A DNA stretch of 64,000 nt from Dyadobacter soli (GCF_900101885.1 NZ_FNAN01000029.1:43119-107118); one strand, 5' to 3'; counted from the first letter of the stretch, positions 54,618-63,390 are shown. Program-made: numbers and translations. Notes: generated by a model not told the origin, from the sequence alone.

Positions 54618-55340
54618 TTAAAATGTGAGCTTGAAGCGGCGCTGGCAGTCGTTGCGGAAGTTGCGGCCGATAGGCAGCTCCTTCCCGGCGATTTCGAGCT
54701 TGTGGGAATGGTAGCTTTCAACCTTATCGACGGAGACGATGAACGACCGGTGAATGCGGATGAAGCCGTCCTCGGGCAGGAGTTCTTCCAAAAGGCTTAT
54801 TTTCTGTTTTGAAATGAGTGCTTTGTCTTTCAAAACCACTTTAATATAGTCGCGCAGGCTTTCGATCCAGTAAATGTCGTTGACGTTCACTTTCACCATT
54901 TTACGGTCTACTTTTAAATACAAAAACACATCCTGGGGCGTCTGCGCAGCCTTTTGCGCTACTGAAACGGATTGATTGGTAATATTCAAACCCGTAAAAA
55001 CCTTGTCCATTGCACGCAGGAAGCGCTCGAATGGAATGGGTTTTAACAGGTAATCCACTGCATTGAGGTCGAAACCTTCGACGGCGTAATCCTGGTAAGC
55101 GGTTGTAAAAACGACTTTCGGAGGGTTTTTGAGGCTTCTGAGCAGGTCGGTACCTTTCAGCCCCGGCATTTTTACATCCAGAAACATGAGGTCGATCTTC
55201 TGCTGCTGCAACACCTGGAATGCCTGGATCGCATCCTGGCAGCGCGCCGCAACCTCTATTTCCGCGAAATTGGCGAGGTAGTTGTCCAGTACTTCGATCG
55301 CGTGGGGTTCATCGTCCACCAGGATGGCTTTCAGCTTCAT
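54618..55340 (-). CDS. LytTR-family response regulator
   Basis: The 240-residue protein has a receiver domain with acidic pocket (VDDEP), phosphoacceptor Asp55 in MFLDVKMPG and TTAYQDYAVEGFDLNAVDYLLKP. A LytTR DNA-binding domain follows (FLYLKVDRKMVKVNVNDIYW, IHRSFIVSVDKVESY, IPIGRNFR-like end). It is the partner of the sensor kinase 5 bp upstream. LytTR proteins bind two short direct repeats on one DNA face; such repeats are seen upstream of the kinase gene and, less perfectly, upstream of the lipoprotein operon. Confidence 0.92.
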   Translation of the reverse strand: MKLKAILVDDEPHAIEVLDNYLANFAEIEVAARCQDAIQAFQVLQQQKIDLMFLDVKMPGLKGTDLLRSLKNPPKVVFTTAYQDYAVEGFDLNAVDYLLKPIPFERFLRAMDKVFTGLNITNQSVSVAQKAAQTPQDVFLYLKVDRKMVKVNVNDIYWIESLRDYIKVVLKDKALISKQKISLLEELLPEDGFIRIHRSFIVSVDKVESYHSHKLEIAGKELPIGRNFRNDCQRRFKLTF

Positions 55341-55345
55341 AAATA

Positions 55346-56443
55346 TCAGATTTCCAAACGTTTATCCAGGTCAATTTCCAAAATTACGGCAAAAACATCC
55401 TCCTCGTCCATGATTTTAAGGTTATGCGCCGAAGGATAAAGGATTTCCAGCCGCTTGCGCACGTTTGCGAGGCCTATGCTCACGTGGTGCGGGCGGTCGT
55501 CGTGCACAGCAGTTTCGGGCTTGCTGTTCGAGATTTTGAATTTCAATGCATTGTTCTTCACGCGCAAATCCATATTGATCCACGCCTGGCCGATCTGCTC
55601 GCTCGCGCCATGCTTGAATGCATTCTCGACCAGCGGCAATATCAGCAGCGGCGCAATGCGGTATTCCGGCGATATACCATTGATACTGAAATTGATATCC
55701 AGCCGCTCCTCGTACCGGATTTTTTCCAATTCGATATAACTTTTAAGAATGCTGATGTCCCTTTCCAGCTGCACGATCTCCGTATTGGCCTCGTAAAGCA
55801 TATACCGCAATATCTCCGCCAGCCCCATCACCACCCCCGGCGACTGCGGCGATTGTTTGAGCGTCAGCGCATACAGGTTATTTAATGTATTGAACAAAAA
55901 ATGCGGGTGCAGCTGGCCTTTCAGGAAGTTCAGCTCGGCTTCCATCGCCGCCTGCCTGCGATCGAACCACATTTTGAAAAACTTCACCGACAATGCAATC
56001 CAGACGAAAATATTGGTCTGCTCGAATGCGCTGATCAGGTAGGTCTGCTTTAAGAGCTGCTGTTTGAATGTACCTTCGAGCTTGCGCCATACGAACGTCG
56101 GGTCGTTCTTTTTGACCGCATTGTAGATAATCGGGTCCGCGACGAGTATTTCCATCAGCCTGAAAGCCAGCGTAGAACCGATTACGATCAGCAGGAAAAA
56201 CAATATAAACTGCACGTATTTCTTACGATCAAAATAGCGCGGGATAATCACATAGGCGATCAGGTAAAAATAACCAATGTGGATCGGCATGAACATGCCC
56301 ACAATGCCGATCGTGAGCCAATAGTCGGGCATGCCTGCACCATAGAGGACCGTCAGGATCGTCAGTACGGCGAGCCAGAACGTGATGTGCAGTAAAATTC
56401 TTTTATGTTTAGCGTTGTCGGGGACCGGGAAAACAGGGCGCAT
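55346..56443 (-). CDS. LytS-type sensor histidine kinase
   Basis: The start at ATG 56443 gives 365 aa; an in-frame ATG 30 bp further up (56473) is possible. Several hydrophobic segments fill about residues 12-155. The His_kinase region follows with LKGQLHPHFLFNTLNN, in which His181 is the likely phosphoacceptor. An ATPase domain follows with LLILPLVENAFKHG and VSIGLANVRKRLEIL. The kinase sits in the inner membrane and phosphorylates the LytTR regulator. No extracellular sensor domain is visible, so the signal is probably in or near the membrane. Confidence 0.9.
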   Translation of the reverse strand: MRPVFPVPDNAKHKRILLHITFWLAVLTILTVLYGAGMPDYWLTIGIVGMFMPIHIGYFYLIAYVIIPRYFDRKKYVQFILFFLLIVIGSTLAFRLMEILVADPIIYNAVKKNDPTFVWRKLEGTFKQQLLKQTYLISAFEQTNIFVWIALSVKFFKMWFDRRQAAMEAELNFLKGQLHPHFLFNTLNNLYALTLKQSPQSPGVVMGLAEILRYMLYEANTEIVQLERDISILKSYIELEKIRYEERLDINFSINGISPEYRIAPLLILPLVENAFKHGASEQIGQAWINMDLRVKNNALKFKISNSKPETAVHDDRPHHVSIGLANVRKRLEILYPSAHNLKIMDEEDVFAVILEIDLDKRLEI

Positions 56444-56490
56444 GGTAACAAAGATAACGATTTCGAGGGCCAATACCGGGTTTGAAAAGC

Positions 56491-56520
56491 ATTGTCGACC
56501 GACGTCATACTATTGTCGAC
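56491..56520 (-). promoter_or_regulatory. Direct repeat matching a LytTR site upstream of the kinase gene
   Basis: ATTGTCGAC occurs at 56491-56499 and again at 56512-56520, an identical 9-mer with exactly 12 bases between copies. This is the layout of LytTR-domain binding sites (two 9-bp repeats, about 12-bp spacer). It lies about 48-77 bp upstream of the kinase ATG, suggesting autoregulation. Confidence 0.55.
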
Positions 56521-56700
56521 GAACGGCATTATCACCTGGTGCATTTGCGGCACAGACAAAATATCTCCGCTAACCGGTGAATCACAGGGCCGTCACTTCA
56601 TAATGCAGTCATATCCAGTATTTGAAAGATAAAATATCCAAATTTTAGCCCCAAATCAGAATTTGTATCTGCAAATATTCCCTACGGTGGTTTTTCTACT

Positions 56701-56708
56701 TAGTTTTG
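56701..56708 (+). promoter_or_regulatory. Candidate -7 element for ahcY
   Basis: TAGTTTTG fits TAnnTTTG fully; the -33 position (ATTC at 56677-56680) is poor. It lies 34 bp before ATG 56743. The other roughly 225 bases of the gap, towards the kinase gene, hold the LytTR-like repeat and nothing else recognised. Confidence 0.5.
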
Positions 56709-56742
56709 TGGTAAAATCAAGATATTAACTAAACTGTAAAAA

Positions 56743-58059
56743 ATGGCAACGTCAACCGAAACGTACATTCCGTACAAGGTAAAAGACATCTCGCTGGCCG
56801 AATGGGGCCGTAAAGAAATCACATTGGCAGAAGCTGAAATGCCTGGTTTGATGGCGATCCGTGCTGAATACGGTCCGTCACAGCCTTTGGCAGGTGCACG
56901 TGTTGCAGGTTGCTTGCACATGACGATCCAGACTGCGGTTTTGATCGAAACCCTTACAGCTTTGGGTGCAGAAGTTACCTGGTCTTCATGTAACATCTTC
57001 TCTACGCAAGACCACGCAGCAGCAGCTATCGCGGCAGCGGGTATCCCTGTGTACGCTTGGAAAGGAATGAACGAAGAGGAATTCAACTGGTGTATCGAGC
57101 AGACTTTGTTCTTCGGCGAAGACCGTAAGCCGCTCAACATGATCCTTGACGACGGTGGTGACCTTACCAACATGGTATTCGACGAATATCCTGAGCTGAT
57201 CGACGGCATCAAAGGTCTTTCGGAAGAAACTACAACCGGTGTTCACCGTTTGTACGAGCGCTACAAAAACGGAACGCTCCACCTGCCTTCTATCAACGTA
57301 AACGACTCAGTTACAAAGTCTAAATTCGATAACAAATATGGCTGCCGCGAGTCACTGGTTGACTCTATCCGCCGCGCAACCGACCTGATGCTTGCTGGTA
57401 AAGTAGCGGTGGTAGCAGGTTACGGCGACGTAGGTAAAGGTTCTGCGGAATCACTCCGTGGTGCCGGCTGCCGCGTACTCGTTACCGAAATCGACCCGAT
57501 CTGCGCATTGCAGGCTGCTATGGACGGTTTCGAAGTAGTAACAATGGACGAAGCTGCCGACCGCGCTAACATCTTCGTTACCGCAACCGGTAACTACAAA
57601 ATCATCACCGACCGTCACTTCCTCAAAATGCGTGACAAAGCGGTAGTTTGTAACATCGGCCACTTCGATAACGAAATCGACATGGCTTGGTTGAACACTA
57701 CTTACGGCCACACCAAATCGCAGATCAAACCACAGGTGGATATCTACAATGTGGAAGGCAAGGATATCATCGTGCTGGCAGAAGGCCGTCTGGTGAACCT
57801 GGGCTGCGCAATGGGCCACCCGTCATTCGTAATGTCATGCTCGTTCTCGAACCAGACTCTGGCTCAGATCGAACTTTGGACCAACACGGCTGCTTACGAG
57901 AAGAAAGTATACGTCCTTCCAAAAGCATTGGACGAAAAAGTTGCTGCATTGCACCTCGCACACGTAGGCGCGAAACTCGACGCATTGAGCGACGAGCAGG
58001 CTGCTTACATCGGCGTATCGGTAGAAGGTCCTTTCAAAGCGGAGACCTACCGTTATTAA
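56743..58059 (+). CDS. ahcY: Adenosylhomocysteinase
   Basis: The 438-residue protein has the NAD-binding motif GYGDVGKG at 226-233, and the family segments NIFSTQDHAAAAIAAAG and CNIGHFDNEIDMAWL. The C-terminal PFKAETYRY, contributing a Lys to the neighbour's NAD site, is present. It hydrolyses S-adenosylhomocysteine to adenosine and homocysteine, keeping methyl transfer going. The codon usage is clearly biased towards a few codons, typical of high expression. It stands alone and ends at a strong terminator. Confidence 0.97.
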   Translation: MATSTETYIPYKVKDISLAEWGRKEITLAEAEMPGLMAIRAEYGPSQPLAGARVAGCLHMTIQTAVLIETLTALGAEVTWSSCNIFSTQDHAAAAIAAAGIPVYAWKGMNEEEFNWCIEQTLFFGEDRKPLNMILDDGGDLTNMVFDEYPELIDGIKGLSEETTTGVHRLYERYKNGTLHLPSINVNDSVTKSKFDNKYGCRESLVDSIRRATDLMLAGKVAVVAGYGDVGKGSAESLRGAGCRVLVTEIDPICALQAAMDGFEVVTMDEAADRANIFVTATGNYKIITDRHFLKMRDKAVVCNIGHFDNEIDMAWLNTTYGHTKSQIKPQVDIYNVEGKDIIVLAEGRLVNLGCAMGHPSFVMSCSFSNQTLAQIELWTNTAAYEKKVYVLPKALDEKVAALHLAHVGAKLDALSDEQAAYIGVSVEGPFKAETYRY

Positions 58060-58076
58060 TAATAGGATTGATTTTG

Positions 58077-58112
58077 AAAAGCCCCCGCTGCGATTCGTGG
58101 CGGGGGCTTTTT
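58077..58112 (+). terminator. Strong intrinsic terminator after ahcY
   Basis: AAAAGCCCCCGC (58077-58088) pairs with GCGGGGGCTTTTT (58100-58112) around a short loop. The mirrored A- and T-tracts let it also serve the convergent MscS gene. Confidence 0.9.
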
Positions 58113-58128
58113 GTATGCTTTTGTAAGA

Positions 58129-59016
58129 TTACGCCTCGGCTTTTCCAGCTGTCGGCGGTGTTAGGTCAATTGGTCGTGCCGCTGTTGGGAAAGAAATATT
58201 GTTTTCATCAAAAATCCGCTTCACCACTTTCATAGCCGCACTTTTAGCTGGGCCGGGACCGGTCTTGTCCTGACGGATCCAGAAGAGGATTTCAAAATCA
58301 ATGCTCTTTTCGGTGAAACGGGTGAAGTTGAATTCTACTACTTTCAATGGATCGATAAAGTCCAGCTTTTTGATCACACTTAACGCCAGGCTCTCCACAA
58401 TCGCCAGATCGTCGCGATAGCCAATGCTGCCATCCATGCGTACACGTCGTTCGCCCGAGTGCGTGAAGTTCACGATCGGCTTCTGAAAAATGTCCTTACT
58501 CGGCAGCTCCACCTGCTGGCCCTCGAAGTTATCCAGCTTCACCGAACGCAGCCCGATCGACAGCACCTTGCCCGTGTAGCCATTGGTTTCGATAATATCC
58601 CCCACCTGGATCGGGCGCTGAATGGCGATGAATGCACCGGAGATGAAATTGGTCGTGAGATCCTGGAATGCGAAACCGAGCGCCAACGCAAGCACACCCG
58701 CGCCTGCGAGCAGGGAAGTCACCGTTTTGTCCAACCCCAAAACACCTAATGCGAAGAAGAAACCGGTTGCGATAATCGCAATGCGGGTAATGGTCGAAAT
58801 CAGCCCTACCAAAGCTATATTCTGCGATGCGTGGCCCAGTATCCGCTCGATAAACTTCCCGCCCAGCCTCGACAGAAACCTGAATACGACCAGGATAACA
58901 ACGGCAATGAGCAGGTTGGGCAGGAGGCGGTAAGCATCCACCGTCCACCGATCGACCTTTACGGCAATGGGATCTACTATTTTGGAAATTTGTGCAAAAA
59001 TCATGTTACCAACCAA
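58129..59016 (-). CDS. Small-conductance mechanosensitive channel (MscS family)
   Basis: The 295-residue protein has three to four membrane segments, the pore-lining Ala/Gly-rich helix (LLAGAGVLALALGFAFQDLTTNF) and the MscS signature IQRPIQVGDIIETNGYTGKV, followed by the cytoplasmic domain. E. coli MscS has 286 aa. It opens under hypo-osmotic stress to release solutes. The start is either ATG 59016 or ATG 59004. It converges with ahcY across a shared terminator. Confidence 0.92.
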   Translation of the reverse strand: MVGNMIFAQISKIVDPIAVKVDRWTVDAYRLLPNLLIAVVILVVFRFLSRLGGKFIERILGHASQNIALVGLISTITRIAIIATGFFFALGVLGLDKTVTSLLAGAGVLALALGFAFQDLTTNFISGAFIAIQRPIQVGDIIETNGYTGKVLSIGLRSVKLDNFEGQQVELPSKDIFQKPIVNFTHSGERRVRMDGSIGYRDDLAIVESLALSVIKKLDFIDPLKVVEFNFTRFTEKSIDFEILFWIRQDKTGPGPAKSAAMKVVKRIFDENNISFPTAARPIDLTPPTAGKAEA

Positions 59017-59156
59017 TGCGGGCGTCCTATCGAACTAATAGAGGCCCGGCTTCCTATAAACAGGGCAAAAATCGCAAATGTTGCCCGGTTCGCAAAAAAT
59101 CCTCTTTCGACACCACCGCGGGAGATGCCCCCCATTTTACCTTAAACTTTTTACAA

Positions 59157-59208
59157 CCTGCCTTTTGCCCATCGCTTTTCGCGCCATTTCGAAGCGCTGT
59201 TATGTTTA
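59157..59208 (+). promoter_or_regulatory. Conserved leader and -7 element of lipoprotein paralog 1
   Basis: CCTGCCTTTTGCCCATCGC (59157-59175) is shared, but for one base, with the region before paralog 2. TATGTTTA (59201-59208) fits TAnnTTTG with one change and lies 43 bp before ATG 59252. Confidence 0.5.
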
Positions 59209-59251
59209 AGCCAGTTCAAAATCAATTTATTCACGCTTAAACAACTTCATT

Positions 59252-60085
59252 ATGAAACTAGTTGGAAACACCTCAATCCTGGCCACCGGCCTTTTACTCG
59301 CAGGAATGTTGGGAGCTTGTCAGAACGAGCATGAGAATGCGCTTATTCCACAGGCACCTACGACCGACTCAGACCGGAACGCGAAAACACAAGGTGTAGG
59401 TAAATTAATTAAAGACGGTAATGTTAGCCTCGCTTACGGCAATCAAGATCCGAGTGCTTTATGGAAAGAAATTTCTGACAATGGCGCGCACCACGAATTT
59501 ACTTACGGGCCTCAGTTAATCACAGGAAAAAGATATATCAATGGTTTCCCCAACCCAACGATGACATTCACTTATACGCTGGATGCTAGTGGGCGATGCA
59601 CGCAAACCGTTACCAACAAGACGCACCTTTACGAGTATAACGAAAGCGGACAACTTAAGAAATATTACAATAAATTACAGCCTAACGAGCGAACCGAGTT
59701 CACCTACACTCCCGATGCCGATGGAATTACAAATGCACTATTTGCTGTAACATTTTATGATGCGGCGGGTACAAAGACGAGGGAACTATGGTTTAATTAC
59801 AGTCTCACAGAACCTATTGCAGACAAATCGCCGTTGAATCCCGATGTGTTTCCAACGGGTGTCAGCAAGTACATTCCGGTATTCGGGAAATTTAGCAACA
59901 ATCTCGTTCAATGCTCCGCAGACAAAAAGTTCTCGAATGGGAAACAAATATCCAACATAAACTATTACCATACTTACACATTGGATTATGCGGGCAAAGT
60001 CAAGAATGCGACTGTCAAGAAATATGACGGCACATTGATTTCGACCACAGATCGGGCATACACCGTCCCATACTACAAATTTTAG
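59252..60085 (+). CDS. Lipoprotein paralog 1 of a tandem family
   Basis: The 277-residue protein has a signal with lipobox MLGAC (Cys 23) followed by QNEHENALIPQ. The mature part contains a GRC segment (DASGRCTQTV), a YEYNESGQLKKYY motif like YD/RHS repeat strands, and a C-terminal KYIPVFGKFSNNL. The same order recurs in the three copies downstream. No enzyme motif is seen. The beta-rich YxYxxxGxL strands suggest an Rhs-like sheet, perhaps for binding at the outer membrane (inference). Confidence 0.72.
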   Translation: MKLVGNTSILATGLLLAGMLGACQNEHENALIPQAPTTDSDRNAKTQGVGKLIKDGNVSLAYGNQDPSALWKEISDNGAHHEFTYGPQLITGKRYINGFPNPTMTFTYTLDASGRCTQTVTNKTHLYEYNESGQLKKYYNKLQPNERTEFTYTPDADGITNALFAVTFYDAAGTKTRELWFNYSLTEPIADKSPLNPDVFPTGVSKYIPVFGKFSNNLVQCSADKKFSNGKQISNINYYHTYTLDYAGKVKNATVKKYDGTLISTTDRAYTVPYYKF

Positions 60086-60098
60086 CTTACAACCCGAC

Positions 60099-60132
60099 AA
60101 ACCGGCCCGGGTAACCTGGGCCGGTTTGTTTG
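60099..60132 (+). terminator. Intrinsic terminator after lipoprotein paralog 1
   Basis: AAACCGGCCC (60099-60108) pairs with GGGCCGGTTT (60118-60127), then TGTTTG. The GC-rich 10-bp stem makes it strong. Confidence 0.85.
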
Positions 60133-60150
60133 ACCGCAGGCTCTTCAATA

Positions 60151-60202
60151 CCCGCCTTTTGCCCATCGCATTTTTTACTCGCACAGAGGTAGCCTATGTT
60201 TG
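60151..60202 (+). promoter_or_regulatory. Conserved leader and promoter of lipoprotein paralog 2
   Basis: CCCGCCTTTTGCCCATCGC (60151-60169) repeats the leader of paralog 1. TATGTTTG (60195-60202) matches TAnnTTTG exactly and a T6 tract lies 18 bases upstream in the -33 position. Confidence 0.55.
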
Positions 60203-60244
60203 AGGCGATTCAAAATCATTTAATCACACTTAATGAAGGTAATT

Positions 60245-61075
60245 ATGAAACTAATTCGAAACGCGGCTATGGTAGCCAACACACTTTTGATCGCAGGGAT
60301 GCTGGGAGCCTGCCAGAATGAAAACGAGGCGGCACTTGCGCCGCAGACGGCTACCACCGTTAGCGATCACAATGCGAAAATTTCCTCTCCCGCTCAACTG
60401 ATCAAAGACGGTGACAAGTTACTCGAATACTCAACCAACGCGCTTGGCCGAAAAGTGCTTAATAAAATAATCAATCAAACTTCTAATTGTTACCTGACAT
60501 TCAGTTATACACCTCAGGCTGTTACCGTTAAAAACTACCAAACCGGGACAGATAAATACCTTAGCGAATTCGTCTATAAGTTGGATGTCAATGGAAGATG
60601 CTATGAAACTGTCGCGATGAGTAAGGCCTACGGATTAGAGTACAATGCCGATGGCCAGCTTAGTAAACGTTTCAGCAAAGCCGAGGTCTATGAGCGAACT
60701 GAATTTGTTTACAAAGTCTTCAACGGCAGTAATGCAAAAGCACTGCATAAGATATTATTTTACGACAAGTTCAATGACAATTACCGCGTAATAACTTACA
60801 ACTATGGTGCTGATCCTGATTTATTACTAGTAAATCCGGAAAGTTTCTTTGACACTCCTTCTATCTACCTACCAATTTTTGGAAAGTTCAATAGTAACCT
60901 GCCCACATTGATGGTTGATGAAATAGGCACAGCCAATAACAAAACATCCCAAAGCTGGGTTTTCAATTATACCTTTAATGCGGACGGCTACGCGAAAACA
61001 GTTAGCCGTAAAATCGTGGGAAGTAATAATCCGATTGTCACCGAACGCAAATATTTGGCGCCCCTGGTGCCGTAA
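60245..61075 (+). CDS. Lipoprotein paralog 2 of a tandem family
   Basis: The start ATG 60245 (MKLIRNAAMV) lines up with paralog 1, giving 276 aa and Cys 23 in MLGAC; an upstream in-frame ATG at 60233 is less likely. The protein keeps the DVNGRCYETV segment, the LEYNADGQLSKRF strand and YLPIFGKFNSNLP near the C-terminus. Sequence between these anchors has diverged from paralog 1. It has its own promoter-like element and a terminator, so each copy is an independent unit. Confidence 0.72.
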   Translation: MKLIRNAAMVANTLLIAGMLGACQNENEAALAPQTATTVSDHNAKISSPAQLIKDGDKLLEYSTNALGRKVLNKIINQTSNCYLTFSYTPQAVTVKNYQTGTDKYLSEFVYKLDVNGRCYETVAMSKAYGLEYNADGQLSKRFSKAEVYERTEFVYKVFNGSNAKALHKILFYDKFNDNYRVITYNYGADPDLLLVNPESFFDTPSIYLPIFGKFNSNLPTLMVDEIGTANNKTSQSWVFNYTFNADGYAKTVSRKIVGSNNPIVTERKYLAPLVP

Positions 61076-61086
61076 TAAAGTATTAT

Positions 61087-61122
61087 AAAACAGAAAGCCG
61101 ACGGCGGCCGGCTTTCTGTTTT
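61087..61122. terminator. Bidirectional terminator
   Basis: AAAACAGAAAGCCG (61087-61100) pairs perfectly with CGGCTTTCTGTTTT (61109-61122), flanked by A- and T-tracts. It serves lipoprotein paralog 2 on the plus strand and the SHOCT gene on the minus strand. Confidence 0.9.
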
Positions 61123-61891
61123 ATAGTCTCGAAAGCATTTCTTGCTTTTTGGCTGTAAATTCCTCCTCCGTAATCTGCCCCTTCTCAAAAAGTATATTCA
61201 GCTTTTCAATGGTGGCCATTACAATATCCTGAGGGCTTCTGTCCTGCGAATGCGGACCAGCCGTCGAATTAACGTCATAAGTCATTTCGGGAGTCGACTG
61301 CTTGGGCGCATCAGGATCGGAAACTTTTTTCAACGCGTTCAAATCAACAATACCTTCCCGGCTTGTAAAATGGTACGCATCCGAGACGCCCTGCTGTTGT
61401 GAAACACCGGTGATGTGGTGATGCAAGGTATCGTAAATCGTACGTTTGCCATTTTCTTCGATCACCAGCCGGTGTACAGTCGCGAAATATGCGTAACGGA
61501 AATTGTTTTGAGAACCTGTGGACGTAGGACTTCCGAAAACGGTCGGCCAGGTGTTATCCGCCCGAATATCCGGCGCAGCAACACTTTTGTTCGGCACAGC
61601 GGATGTATCATCATCCGTGAACACCACCGAACTCGTTACCAAGTCCGCCAGTTCATTGCAGAGCTTGTCGACAGTGCTTCGAAGCGACGCATTGAACATA
61701 TCGCCCACCATCGTCATCCCTCCTTTCATCCATTGCCCCTGCCCGCCCAGTTCTGGCAGATCGAATTGGGCCATCGTTCCATTGCCACGGATGATGGCTT
61801 TCAAAAGTGATTCGACGGTTTGAGGCTGCAAATTATACCGGGCGGCGATGTCGGTGACTTTCTGCCGCCCGTCCGTACTAAGTGTTTTCAT
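61121..61891 (-). CDS. SHOCT-domain protein of unknown function
   Basis: The start ATG 61891 (MKTLSTDGRQKVTDIAARYN) gives 256 aa; a longer frame to 61975 begins in sequence with no counterpart. The N-terminal part is helical (residues 1-90). A middle beta region includes RYAYFATVHRLVIEENGKRTIYDT. The C-terminus (IEKLNILFEKGQITEEEFTAKKQEML) is a SHOCT domain, a short oligomerisation module. No signal peptide is seen, so it is cytosolic. It lies between members of the lipoprotein family but is unrelated to them. Confidence 0.8.
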   Translation of the reverse strand: MKTLSTDGRQKVTDIAARYNLQPQTVESLLKAIIRGNGTMAQFDLPELGGQGQWMKGGMTMVGDMFNASLRSTVDKLCNELADLVTSSVVFTDDDTSAVPNKSVAAPDIRADNTWPTVFGSPTSTGSQNNFRYAYFATVHRLVIEENGKRTIYDTLHHHITGVSQQQGVSDAYHFTSREGIVDLNALKKVSDPDAPKQSTPEMTYDVNSTAGPHSQDRSPQDIVMATIEKLNILFEKGQITEEEFTAKKQEMLSRL

Positions 61892-62008
61892 GGTATCGAG
61901 TTTTGAAAAACAACCACAAAAACAGTGCCATATGGCTATCCCCAACACGGTGACACATTCAACACGGCTTTTCAACTACCGGACTTCCGCCGACTTCTAC
62001 AAGCAAAT

Positions 62009-62016
62009 TATGTTTG
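62009..62016 (+). promoter_or_regulatory. Relict -7 element before the decayed paralog
   Basis: TATGTTTG fits TAnnTTTG exactly and continues GAAACGA, close to the TGAAGCGA that follows the same element before paralog 3. It lies 46 bp before the remnant ATG. Confidence 0.4.
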
Positions 62017-62061
62017 AAACGACATTAGTCGAGTTTGTTAACCCTTTAACACCAAAACGTC

Positions 62062-62267
62062 ATGAGAAAATTTACGCCCACCGGAAATCTGCCGAAAATA
62101 TTTACATTAACTGCAACGCATATGGCTGTCAAAATAAATATTCACTAACTCAAAACCCTCGAACTAATATTTCAGCCTGCATAGAAATACCAAAACTACC
62201 TGTACAACTGAATTATCAAGAAACACACGAAGGAATTAAAGTATTACGGATATTACAATGTAAATAA
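62062..62267 (+). pseudogene. Frameshifted remnant of a lipoprotein paralog
   Basis: ATG 62062 opens MRKFTPTGNLPKIFTLTAT, which aligns without gaps with the signal peptide of paralog 3 (MKKLQLAGNLLKALMLAGV). The frame then stops at 62148. In the next frame the expected lipobox continuation GCQNK appears at once (bases about 62126-62140), as in ACQNQ and ACQNE of the others, and that frame runs to TAA 62267. A small deletion or insertion near 62120 therefore broke the gene, and most of the mature domain is gone. Confidence 0.6.
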
Positions 62268-62408
62268 AGGAAAGCTGAAAACATTCTCGAAAACGCTTAT
62301 ACCGAGCGTCGCTATCATGGACACACGATCATATCGCAACAAAAAACCGAAGAATTATCCATTCAAACCGATCAAGCATTGCATGACAGTGATTTCTAAA
62401 ACAGAGAT

Positions 62409-62416
62409 TAAGTTTG
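62409..62416 (+). promoter_or_regulatory. -7 element of lipoprotein paralog 3
   Basis: TAAGTTTG matches TAnnTTTG exactly and lies 44 bp before ATG 62461, the same distance as in the other copies. No good -33 element is evident. Confidence 0.45.
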
Positions 62417-62460
62417 AAGCGATAGTTTTAATTATTCACACATTTACAATCACAAACGTT

Positions 62461-63333
62461 ATGAAAAAATTACAATTAGCAGGGAATTTGTTAAAAGCAT
62501 TAATGTTGGCCGGGGTAATGACGGCATGTCAAAACCAGGATGCGGTAGCTCCGCTGGAAAGTACCACGCCTCTTATGGAACAGGCGGCTAAAACAAATGC
62601 GGAGTTGAAATTGGTAAAAGATGGCACTACCAACTTGCAATATATTAAACAGGGACGTCTTACAGGAAAGTTATCAAAAGTTTCTGAAACAGCATTCTAT
62701 ACACAGTACTCCTACGACGACAGCACAGGCGACCTCTGGATTACGAGTAAGCGCTACAACAAGAGCTCAAATGTCCTTGTGCAAGAAATAAAATATAAGA
62801 TAGTCAACGGTCGCTGCGTAACAAGTATTAATCAGACAACCAATTGGACCTCTGAGTATAAATACAATGAAATGGGTCGGCTCGATGAAGTCAATTTGTC
62901 ATCCGGAGCACTTACGCAAAAGCATACATTTACTTACGATAACGTCGCAAATAGCATCGGCAAAGAGCGCCTAAAAGAGATCATAAAATCTTCACCAATA
63001 GGACCTTATCAGCAAATAAATTTCTTCTACACACTCGAAGGTTCAGCTGAGAAACTGGATAACTACCCTTTAAATTCTGAGCATCTGGGTTTTGACAAAT
63101 ACCTGCCGTATTTCGGTAAGTTTAGCGACGTACTTATACAACAGGTACAAATTACGCCGCTCCCCTTCACCAACCAGGCAAAACCTTACTATAAACATTA
63201 CTATACCATTAATTCGGATGGGTATCTTATTGGAAGAAACATCGAATACTTTCCCTTGGGCTATGGAAAAGAAGCAGGAAAAATGACCTTTTATAATGTC
63301 CACCAATACTCTTCCAACTGGCAGGGGATATAA
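62461..63333 (+). CDS. Lipoprotein paralog 3 of a tandem family
   Basis: The start ATG 62461 is chosen because it opens the family signal peptide with Cys 23 (MTAC); the frame is open further up but without a signal. The 290-residue protein has NGRCVTSI, SEYKYNEMGRLDEVN and KYLPYFGKFSDVL, the three anchors of the family. It is closest to the truncated copy downstream (both share SKVSE/TE...YTxYSY, DLWITS and RYxK). The region is lower in GC by eye than the operons to the left. Confidence 0.75.
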   Translation: MKKLQLAGNLLKALMLAGVMTACQNQDAVAPLESTTPLMEQAAKTNAELKLVKDGTTNLQYIKQGRLTGKLSKVSETAFYTQYSYDDSTGDLWITSKRYNKSSNVLVQEIKYKIVNGRCVTSINQTTNWTSEYKYNEMGRLDEVNLSSGALTQKHTFTYDNVANSIGKERLKEIIKSSPIGPYQQINFFYTLEGSAEKLDNYPLNSEHLGFDKYLPYFGKFSDVLIQQVQITPLPFTNQAKPYYKHYYTINSDGYLIGRNIEYFPLGYGKEAGKMTFYNVHQYSSNWQGI

Positions 63334-63356
63334 TACCATTTCATTCACTTCACAAT

Positions 63357-63390
63357 AAAAGCAGGCTGTCGATGATTTGCCTGCTTTTTA
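63357..63390 (+). terminator. Intrinsic terminator after lipoprotein paralog 3
   Basis: AAAAGCAGGC (63357-63366) pairs with GCCTGCTTTT (63379-63388), followed by TTA, around a 12-base loop. Confidence 0.85.

Larger units (their letters stand above)
61892..62460. other. 569-bp gap holding a decayed lipoprotein paralog
   Basis: Only the remnant described at 62062-62267 and two -7-type elements (62009-62016 and 62409-62416) were recognised here. The rest is AT-rich with no convincing gene. A frame of 49 codons in phase with paralog 3 precedes its ATG but looks non-coding. Confidence 0.55.

Noticed and set aside
57687..58235. Open frame of 182 codons in another frame of ahcY
   Set aside because: It overlaps ahcY, a terminator and the MscS gene and has no recognisable protein pattern.
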